This document shows positions 6,050 to 11,264 of a DNA stretch of 11,988 bases, piece after piece. Numbering within the stretch: the first letter of the stretch is position 1; each line of letters begins with the position of its first letter. The translations under genes were made by a program, and so were the position numbers. The notes under the pieces were generated by a model. The model saw only the letters and a list, made by a program, of their open reading frames with translations, did not search any database and was not told the origin of the DNA. The stretch lies in contig DATFRD010000176.1 of assembly GCA_035263645.1 (NCBI GenBank), positions 1 to 11,988 of the forward strand, in the 5' to 3' direction. This stretch comes from CF-161 sp035263645 (GTDB lineage: Bacteria > Chloroflexota > Dormibacteria > Dormibacterales > Dormibacteraceae).

Positions 6050-7186
6050 ATGGACTTCAGCTTCTCGGACGAGCAGGTCGCAATCCGGGACACGATCCGA
6101 GAGCTCGTGCAGGACAGGGTCGCGCCGCGGGCCGCGGAGATCGACGAGACGGAGGAGTATCCCGAGGACATCCAGCGGCTCTTCGCGGAGAACGGCGTCC
6201 TGGCGATCCCCATCCCCGAGGAGTACGGCGGCATCAGCGGCTCGTCGGTCACGATCTGCATGGCCACCGAGGAGATCGCCAGGGCGTGCGCGTCGTCCTC
6301 GCTGATCCTCGGGGTCCAGGCGCTCGGTTCGTACCCGATCCTGCTCGCCGGCACCGAGGAGCAGAAGAGGCGGCTGTGCCCGCCGCTGGCCCAGGGCCGG
6401 GTGGCCGCGTACGCGCTCAGCGAGCCTGGCTCTGGCTCGGACGCGGGCGCCATGAAGACCACGGCGCGCCGCTACGGCGGCGAGTACGTGATCTCCGGCA
6501 GCAAGGTCTTCATCACGCACGGGAACATCGCTGACACGCTCGTGGTGTTCGCACGCACGGACGGCGAGGCCGGCTCACGCGGCATCAGCGCGTTCGTCCT
6601 GGAGCGCGAGCGGAGCCCCTGGACCGTCGTCAAGCTCGAGCACAAGCTGGGCATCAAGGGGTCGCCGACCGCGATGCTCGCGTTCGACGAGGTCCGGGTA
6701 CCCGCCGAGAACCGGCTGGGGGACGAGGGGCAGGGGTTCAAGATCGCCCTCGGCGTGCTCGATCGCTCCCGTCCGGGGATCGGCGCACAGGCCCTGGGGA
6801 TCGCCGAGGGGGCCCTGGACTTCGCCGTCGGCTACGCTCGAGAGCGGCAGCAGTTCGGCCAGGCCATCGCCTCGTTCCAGGGGCTGCAGTTCATGCTGGC
6901 GGACATGGCCACCCAGATCGAGGCCGCCCGCCACCTGGTCTACCTGGCGGCCACGAAGGTGGACGACGGCGCCGCCGACCTCACCAAGGTGGCGGCGATG
7001 GCCAAGCTCTTCGCCTCCGACACGGCGATGCGCGTGACCACGGACGCCGTCCAGGTGCTGGGCGGCTACGGGTACATCAAGGACTATCCGGTGGAGCGGA
7101 TGATGCGCGACGCCAAGATCACCCAGATCTACGAGGGGACGAACCAGATCCAGCGCATGGTCATCGCGCGCCAGCTGCTGCGCTGA
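6050..7186 (+). CDS. Acyl-CoA dehydrogenase (third of three, ACD3)
   Basis: This 378-residue enzyme is a canonical short or branched chain acyl-CoA dehydrogenase that transfers electrons to ETF. Domains run in order: helical N-terminus (FSFSDEQVAIRD), beta domain with SEPGSGSDAGAMKTTARR (124-141) and SGSKVFITHG (149-158), and helical C-terminus. The C-terminus keeps all FAD-binding parts: RERQQFGQAIASFQ (264-277), DMATQIEAAR (285-294) and QVLGGYGYIKDYP (335-347). The catalytic base is Glu362 in QIYEGTNQIQR. The LGIKGSPTAMLAFDEVRVP stretch (200-218) resembles butyryl- and isobutyryl-type enzymes, but the substrate is not certain. It starts eight bases after the ACD2 stop with no Shine-Dalgarno sequence. 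It is much closer in sequence to ACD2 than to ACD1, so ACD2 and ACD3 may be an old tandem duplication, possibly with heteromer formation (inference). Confidence 0.94.
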   Translation: MDFSFSDEQVAIRDTIRELVQDRVAPRAAEIDETEEYPEDIQRLFAENGVLAIPIPEEYGGISGSSVTICMATEEIARACASSSLILGVQALGSYPILLAGTEEQKRRLCPPLAQGRVAAYALSEPGSGSDAGAMKTTARRYGGEYVISGSKVFITHGNIADTLVVFARTDGEAGSRGISAFVLERERSPWTVVKLEHKLGIKGSPTAMLAFDEVRVPAENRLGDEGQGFKIALGVLDRSRPGIGAQALGIAEGALDFAVGYARERQQFGQAIASFQGLQFMLADMATQIEAARHLVYLAATKVDDGAADLTKVAAMAKLFASDTAMRVTTDAVQVLGGYGYIKDYPVERMMRDAKITQIYEGTNQIQRMVIARQLLR

Positions 7187-7196
7187 ACCCGATCCC

Positions 7197-7211
7197 CGCC
7201 CGTGCCGGGCG
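7197..7211 (+). terminator. Small hairpin after the third dehydrogenase
   Basis: CGCCCG and CGGGCG pair around a TGC loop, 11 bases after the stop codon. The stem has six G-C pairs with no T-tract. It sits between a gene end and a new promoter, so weak termination is plausible. Confidence 0.35.
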
Positions 7212-7249
7212 TGACCGGATTCGGCTTGGTTTCGATCCACTGGGGCCGA

Positions 7250-7255
7250 TATAGT
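7250..7255 (+). promoter_or_regulatory. -10 element of the DUF4013/DUF4190 operon
   Basis: TATAGT is 5 of 6 to TATAAT and lies seven bases before the GTG at 7263. TTGGTT at 7226-7231 could be the -35, with an 18-base spacer. It is one of the best promoter matches in the window and predicts a leaderless mRNA. Confidence 0.6.
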
Positions 7256-7262
7256 TCCCCGC

Positions 7263-7919
7263 GTGAACGGCCTCTCCGACAGCGTCGCATGGCCCTCGCG
7301 GGACCCGGAATGGGTGGCCCAGGTGGTGCTGATGGGCCTGATCAACCTCATCCCGATCGTGGGCATGATGGCGCTGCTGGGCTGGATGCTCGCGGCGCTG
7401 GACAACCTGCGTGAAAACCGCCCGGTGCTCCCCCAGGCCGGCTTCTCCTACATTCGCCGCGGTGTCGACCTCTTCGTCGTCTACCTCGTCTACGGTCTGG
7501 TGCTCGTGCTGGCCTGGCTCGTGATCCTCGCCATCGGGCTCGGCATCCTGGCCCTGCCCGGCGGGCGGGGGACGGTGCTCGGCGTGGCCGTCCTCCTGGT
7601 CGGCTACGCGGCGGTGGCGATCGCCGCGCTCGCGCTGCTCGCGTTCAGCCCGCCGATCATCCTGGCCACAGATCGGGGCGGCATCGCCGGCGGCCTGAAC
7701 GTGCCGAACCTGGTGGCGATGGCGACGGCGGACGTGAACGAGACGCTTCGCGTCGGGCTGTTCGCGCTGGTCGCGTTCCTGATCGGCGGCATGGGGGCGC
7801 TGGTATGTCTCGTCGGCCAGGTCTTTACCGTCCCCTACGGGTACGCGGCGCTGGCCAGGGTCGTGCAGCACTACGAGCAGACCGCCGGCGTCACGTATGT
7901 GGCAGCTGCCGGCCTCTAG
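7263..7919 (+). CDS. DUF4013 family membrane protein
   Basis: This 218-residue integral membrane protein has the DUF4013 hallmark near the N-terminus, GLINLIPIVGMMALLGWMLA (25-44), followed by LDNLRENRPVLPQ (46-58). Hydrophobic spans lie at about 20-45, 68-97, 104-130 and 165-192. The loop at 133-162 (ILATDRGGIAGGLNVPNLVA) is polar and resembles the second half of the family. Its molecular role is unknown. The GTG start is chosen because it gives the family N-terminus and sits seven bases behind a strong -10. The downstream gene begins 22 bases after the stop with a ribosome binding site in the gap, so the two form an operon. Both encode membrane proteins of poorly characterised families, which suggests a shared envelope-related task. 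Confidence 0.8.
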   Translation: MNGLSDSVAWPSRDPEWVAQVVLMGLINLIPIVGMMALLGWMLAALDNLRENRPVLPQAGFSYIRRGVDLFVVYLVYGLVLVLAWLVILAIGLGILALPGGRGTVLGVAVLLVGYAAVAIAALALLAFSPPIILATDRGGIAGGLNVPNLVAMATADVNETLRVGLFALVAFLIGGMGALVCLVGQVFTVPYGYAALARVVQHYEQTAGVTYVAAAGL

Positions 7920-7923
7920 AGAA

Positions 7924-7928
7924 AGGAG
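7924..7928 (+). promoter_or_regulatory. Ribosome binding site for the polyproline DUF4190 gene
   Basis: AGGAG lies 12 bases before the GTG at 7941, inside an AG-rich run that begins just after the upstream stop codon. The spacing is longer than ideal. Its presence on an operon-internal gene contrasts with the operon-leading genes, which have none. Confidence 0.55.
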
Positions 7929-7940
7929 AGAACCCAACAA

Positions 7941-8618
7941 GTGAGCGAGACACCTCCTGGATCGAACCCGCCCGGCGGCGGGTGGCAGCCGCCGCGGCCG
8001 CCGTCACCGCCGCCCCCGCCAGGCCCTCCGCCGCCTCCACAGGGGCCGCCGCCGCCCCCGCCCGGCGGCGGGTGGGAGCCGCCGCGGCCGCCTTCACCGC
8101 CGCCCCCGCAGGGGCCGCCGCCACCTCCGCCAGGGCCGCCGCCGCCCCCGCAGGGGCCGCCCCCGCCTCCGCAGGGACCGCCCCCGCCTCCGCCGGGACC
8201 GCCCCCGCCTCCGCCGGGACCGCCTCCGCCGCCGCCGTCCTACACACCGCCGCCCCCGCCTCCGCCCCCGTACGCGCCGCCGGGACGGCCGCCCTCCTAT
8301 CCGCCGCCGTCGTATGCGCCCCCGCCGGGGGGCGGCTACCCGCCTTTGATGGCAGCGCCGACCGACAGCCAGGCCACGCTCTCACTGATCCTCGGCATCG
8401 TGGGGCTGATGTGCTGCTTCCTCGGCCCCGTCGCGATCTTCATCGGGAACGCCTCCCGGCGCAGGGTCCAGGCCAGTGGGGGCACGCTGAGCGGCGGCGG
8501 CCTGGCCACCGCCGGGTTCGTGCTGGGCATCATCGGCACGGTCTTCCTGGTCCTGGGCATCATCTGGGTCATCGCCGTCGTGATCGGCGCCGCCGGCAGC
8601 GTGCGCCCGTCCGGCTAG
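7941..8618 (+). CDS. Polyproline-tailed DUF4190 membrane protein
   Basis: This 225-residue protein has two parts. By hand count 86 of the first 137 residues are proline, in runs of up to eight separated by Gly, Gln, Ser, Tyr or Arg. The remainder is a DUF4190 domain: SQATLSLILGIVGLMCCFLG (143-162), a short basic loop with RRR at 173-175, then LATAGFVLGIIGTVFLVLGI (188-207) and a further hydrophobic end, giving two membrane hairpin helices. Proline-rich N-terminal tails on DUF4190 proteins are common in Actinomycetota; they are taken to be disordered cytoplasmic or envelope-facing regions that bind other proteins. Such long runs should stall ribosomes unless EF-P assists. The GTG start with an upstream AGGAG was used; no other start lies before the tail. 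Other open frames across this region are Ala- or Arg-rich shadows of the repeat. Confidence 0.85.
   Translation: MSETPPGSNPPGGGWQPPRPPSPPPPPGPPPPPQGPPPPPPGGGWEPPRPPSPPPPQGPPPPPPGPPPPPQGPPPPPQGPPPPPPGPPPPPPGPPPPPPSYTPPPPPPPPYAPPGRPPSYPPPSYAPPPGGGYPPLMAAPTDSQATLSLILGIVGLMCCFLGPVAIFIGNASRRRVQASGGTLSGGGLATAGFVLGIIGTVFLVLGIIWVIAVVIGAAGSVRPSG
7974..8108 (+). repeat. 90-base direct duplication within the proline-rich tail
   Basis: GGGW(Q/E)PPRPPSPPPP is encoded at 7974 and again at 8064, exactly 90 bases apart. The two copies differ only at scattered bases (CAG or GAG after the Trp, CCG or CCT later). This looks like a duplication of a 30-residue unit. Confidence 0.8.
8112..8237 (+). repeat. Six tandem 21-base repeats coding GPPPPP(P/Q/S)
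   Basis: Six consecutive in-frame 21-base units start at 8112, 8133, 8154, 8175, 8196 and 8217. Each encodes Gly, then five or six Pro, with Gln closing the second and third units and Ser the last. The units at 8175 and 8196 are identical in DNA. The array is a likely site of copy-number change by slippage. Confidence 0.8.
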
Positions 8619-8624
8619 CGGTCG

Positions 8625-8651
8625 GGGAGGGCCGCCCCGGGCGACCCTCCC
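8625..8651 (+). terminator. Hairpin after the DUF4190 gene
   Basis: GGGAGGG (8625-8631) pairs with CCCTCCC (8645-8651) starting seven bases after the stop. The loop contains a further CCC/GGG pair, and CGGTC (8619-8623) with GACCG (8663-8667) can form an outer stem. It is followed by an A-run, not a T-run, so it is a GC-hairpin type terminator at best. Confidence 0.5.
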
Positions 8652-8709
8652 GGCCCCAAAAAGACCGATCGCGGGGCGCTCCTTACAGAAGGCTTACGCG
8701 CCGCGTCCG

Positions 8710-8715
8710 TACAAT
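8710..8715 (+). promoter_or_regulatory. -10 element of the LCP gene
   Basis: TACAAT is 5 of 6 to TATAAT and lies eight bases before the ATG at 8724, with no Shine-Dalgarno sequence. A candidate TTACAG at 8683-8688 is 21 bases upstream, too far for a normal -35. Confidence 0.6.
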
Positions 8716-8723
8716 CCACCCCG

Positions 8724-10220
8724 ATGGTGACGCCTCCGCCGGGCTACCGCCGTCAGCGGTCCAGCGTGCAGCCCCGGCGCCGGTCGCGAGCCCCGGTCGT
8801 CATCGGGGCCGTCGTCGGCATCCTGCTGGTGGTGGCCGCCGTCGGCGGGTACCGGGTCGCCATCTTCCTCCACGACGTGGCCAACGTCGGCAACCCGTTC
8901 CAGCTGATCCAGAAGGAAGTCGAGCCGCCGGTCGGGTCCGTCGCCTGGAAGCTCCAGCACGGTCAGCAGGTGACCATCCTGGCCCTGGGCTACGGCGGCG
9001 CGGAGAACGACGCGCCCTACCTGACCGACTCGATCATGGCGATCAGCCTGGACCCGGTCGGACACCGGGCGATGGAGATCTCGATCCCGCGCGACCTCTA
9101 CGCGCAGATCGATGCCTGGCAGGACGGCCGTCCCTACAACGAGAAGATCAATGCCGCGTTCGAGGTGCCGAATGAGCCCGGAGCGTTCGCGCCGGGGCCG
9201 CTCAAGCCCGCCTTCCAGGGCCAGGACGGCCCGGGCCACCTGAGCGAGGCGACCATCAGCCGGCTGACCGGCCTGAGCTTCGACAAGTACGCCGCCGTCG
9301 ACTTCTTCGCGTTCCGGGACGTCGTCAACGGGCTGGGCGGCATCCAGGTCCACATGGACACGCCCCTCGACGACTGCCACTACCCGGACTACCACAACGG
9401 CTACCTGAACCACGGCGTCCCGCCGGGGTACCGCTGCCCGCCGGGCTCCGGCATCCACTTCCCCGCCGGCGACTACCAGGTGAACGGCGAGCAGGCGCTC
9501 GAGCTGGCCCGCTCGCGGGACGCGAGCGAGCCGGAGCAGGCGAATGACTTCGGACGGTCCAAGCGCCAGCAGATGATCGTGGCCGCGATCAAGAAGAAGG
9601 CCGTCTCGGTGAGCGGCCTGGCCCGGGCACCCCAGCTCATGAACGCGCTCCAGTCGAACTTCCGGACGGACATGGACCTGGCCGACATCAAGGCGGTGTA
9701 CGACTTCGTCGGAAAGCTGCCGGATACCGCCGTCGAGCACTTCGCGATCACCGACCAGAACCTCGTCGAGGACTTCTCCCCGTACACGCGGGGCAGCTGC
9801 GGCCCGCCGGCGGCGTTCGTGCTCTGCCCGGTCGATCCCACCTACCGGATGTGGCAGACGATCTTCTCCCACGCGTTCGTCCCGCCGCGGGCGCTGGCCG
9901 AGAAGGCGCCCGTCCAGCTCGTCAACGCCAGCCTCAGCGTCGGCGACATGCACACCCGGACGACGGACGTCCTGCGCCAGCTCGGCCTGCAGATGAGCGA
10001 CGGCGTGCGGCGAGCGACGCAGCCGACGACGGTCATCTACGACTACTCCGGCGGCAAGTACCCGGCGACGGCGGCCTGGCTCGGGACGTTCTTCGGGGCC
10101 CAGGTGGAGCCCGTCAGCGCGAGCCCGCCCGCCGCGCAGCCGGCGGCGGGGCAGGGGGCGCAGGGCCTGGTGGTCGTCATGGGCTCGGACTTCGCCCGCC
10201 GCTGGATCGGGATCGCCTGA
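8724..10220 (+). CDS. LytR-CpsA-Psr family protein with LytR_C domain
   Basis: This 498-residue membrane-anchored phosphotransferase of the LCP family would link undecaprenyl-pyrophosphate-borne glycopolymers to peptidoglycan outside the cell. A cytoplasmic basic N-terminus (RRQRSS...RRRSR) precedes one membrane helix at about 23-45. The LCP domain covers about 84-345. It has YLTDSIMAISLDP (99-111), SIPRDLY (120-126) with the conserved Arg123, YNEKINAAF (138-146), NGEQALELARSRD (254-266) and DFGRSKRQQ (275-283). A LytR_C domain follows at about 395-490 (VQLVNASLSVGDMHTRT, then TTVIYDYSGGKYPATA). A Cys pair at 218 and 238 and another at 359 and 368 could form disulfides. The substrate polymer is not known. 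It seems to be a single-gene unit between a hairpin and a palindrome. Confidence 0.93.
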   Translation: MVTPPPGYRRQRSSVQPRRRSRAPVVIGAVVGILLVVAAVGGYRVAIFLHDVANVGNPFQLIQKEVEPPVGSVAWKLQHGQQVTILALGYGGAENDAPYLTDSIMAISLDPVGHRAMEISIPRDLYAQIDAWQDGRPYNEKINAAFEVPNEPGAFAPGPLKPAFQGQDGPGHLSEATISRLTGLSFDKYAAVDFFAFRDVVNGLGGIQVHMDTPLDDCHYPDYHNGYLNHGVPPGYRCPPGSGIHFPAGDYQVNGEQALELARSRDASEPEQANDFGRSKRQQMIVAAIKKKAVSVSGLARAPQLMNALQSNFRTDMDLADIKAVYDFVGKLPDTAVEHFAITDQNLVEDFSPYTRGSCGPPAAFVLCPVDPTYRMWQTIFSHAFVPPRALAEKAPVQLVNASLSVGDMHTRTTDVLRQLGLQMSDGVRRATQPTTVIYDYSGGKYPATAAWLGTFFGAQVEPVSASPPAAQPAAGQGAQGLVVVMGSDFARRWIGIA

Positions 10221-10238
10221 CCACCCCCGGGGGTGGTC
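10219..10238. promoter_or_regulatory. Perfect 20-base palindrome over the LCP stop codon
   Basis: GACCACCCCCGGGGGTGGTC is an exact inverted repeat that begins inside the TGA stop (10218-10220). As RNA it would fold into an 8-base-pair stem with a CCGG loop and could terminate transcription; there is no T-tract. As DNA it has the form of a dimeric regulator site, 32 bases before the -10 of the next gene. I cannot tell which role applies. Confidence 0.45.
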
Positions 10239-10269
10239 GCCCGTTCCACGCCTCGGCGGCGGCAGGACC

Positions 10270-10275
10270 TACCCT
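10270..10275 (+). promoter_or_regulatory. -10 element of the MeaB gene
   Basis: TACCCT fits TANNNT. It ends seven bases before the ATG at 10283 and one base before an in-frame ATG at 10277. The 7-base spacing equals that at other gene starts here and favours 10283 as the first base of a leaderless mRNA. Confidence 0.45.
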
Positions 10276-10282
10276 CATGGAG

Positions 10283-11254
10283 ATGACCAACCCCGGGCGC
10301 GACCTGGCGGCCGAGTTCGCCGCGGGCAACGTACGTGGCCTGGCTCGCGCTATAACGCTCGTCGAGCAGCGCGACCCCGCGGTGCGCCGCCTGCTCGACT
10401 CCCTGGGCGACCGCGTCCGCCGGCCGGTCGTGGCGGGGTTCACGGGCGCCCCCGGCACCGGCAAATCGACCCTGGTCGACGGCCTGGTGGACCTGCTTCG
10501 CCGTGAGGCCCTGGGGGTGGCCGTCCTCGCCGTGGACCCGAATTCGCCCTATTCCGGCGGCGCCATCCTGGGCGACCGCATCCGCATGCAGCGCCACGCC
10601 CTCGACCGCCGGGTGTACATCCGGTCGATGGGCGCCCGTGGCCACCTGGGCGGGTTGTCCGTCGCGACCCGCGAGGCGGTCCGCCTGCTCGGAGCGTTCG
10701 GCTTCGAGTGGGTGATCCTGGAGACGGTCGGCGTCGGCCAGTCCGAGCTGGAGGTGGCGGCCGTCGCGGACACGACCCTGGTCTTGCTGACGCCCGGCCT
10801 CGGCGACGGCGTCCAGATGATCAAGGCGGGGATTCTGGAGATCGCCGACGTCTTCGTGGTCAACAAGGCCGACCTGCCGGGGGCGCAGAAGACGGTCCAG
10901 GAGCTTCGCACGATGCTGACCATGGGCCCGAGGCCGGCCTGGCGACCGCCGATCGTATCCGCGGTCGCGACCCGGGCCGAGGGGATCCAGGAGGTGCTGG
11001 AGGCGATCGAAGCGCACCGCGGCCACCTGGAGGCCAGCGGCGAGGCGGGGCGGCGGGCCGAGGCCCGGCTCAAGGACGAGGCCGCCGACCTGGTCGGCGA
11101 GTGGGCGAGGGGCGAGGCGCGCCGCCTGCTCGACACCGACGAGGCGCTGGCGGCGCGGCTGCTCGGGGACCGCACCCCCTACGCGGCAGCGGAGCAGATC
11201 CTGAGCCGCCAGGGCCGCGATCTCGTGCCGGAGGGCGCGAGGAGCGAACCATAA
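10283..11254 (+). CDS. meaB: MeaB/ArgK-type G3E GTPase, mutase chaperone
   Basis: This 323-residue GTPase of the MeaB/MMAA/ArgK group would gate cofactor loading and protect adenosylcobalamin-dependent acyl-CoA mutases from inactivation. The P-loop is GFTGAPGTGKST at 52-63. Then come VLAVDPNSPYSGGAILGDRI (81-100), the ArgK signature SMGARGHLGGLS (115-126), the Walker B/switch ETVGVGQSE (147-155) and the base-recognition motif NKAD (194-197). The C-terminal helical arm (about 235-310) serves dimer formation in the family. ATG 10283 is preferred over ATG 10277 on promoter spacing; the difference is two residues. The frame is open far upstream over the LCP gene but has no coding sense there. The mutase starts 11 bases after its stop, so this is very probably its dedicated chaperone. 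MeaB and the mutase are separate, not fused as in IcmF. Confidence 0.93.
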   Translation: MTNPGRDLAAEFAAGNVRGLARAITLVEQRDPAVRRLLDSLGDRVRRPVVAGFTGAPGTGKSTLVDGLVDLLRREALGVAVLAVDPNSPYSGGAILGDRIRMQRHALDRRVYIRSMGARGHLGGLSVATREAVRLLGAFGFEWVILETVGVGQSELEVAAVADTTLVLLTPGLGDGVQMIKAGILEIADVFVVNKADLPGAQKTVQELRTMLTMGPRPAWRPPIVSAVATRAEGIQEVLEAIEAHRGHLEASGEAGRRAEARLKDEAADLVGEWARGEARRLLDTDEALAARLLGDRTPYAAAEQILSRQGRDLVPEGARSEP

Positions 11255-11255
11255 T
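11250..11255 (+). promoter_or_regulatory. -10-like CATAAT overlapping the MeaB stop codon
   Basis: CATAAT includes the TAA stop (11252-11254) of the GTPase gene and lies nine bases before the mutase ATG. It repeats the arrangement at 6037-6042. No Shine-Dalgarno sequence precedes the mutase start; the G-rich spacer (GGGGTTGGG) could act as a poor substitute. Confidence 0.4.
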
Positions 11256-11264
11256 GGGGTTGGG

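Noticed and set aside
8683..8688. TTACAG as the -35 of the LCP promoter
   Set aside because: The 21-base spacer to TACAAT is outside the usual 16-19 range.
7805..9175. A 456-codon + strand open frame across the polyproline gene and the LCP start, and an Ala-rich - strand frame at 7891-8385
   Set aside because: Both are shadows of the CCG-type repeat in other frames. Composition is purely Ala/Pro/Arg with no domain.
8694..9953. A 419-codon - strand frame opposite the LCP gene
   Set aside because: It lies antisense to a complete, motif-rich LCP protein and has no recognisable domain or promoter.
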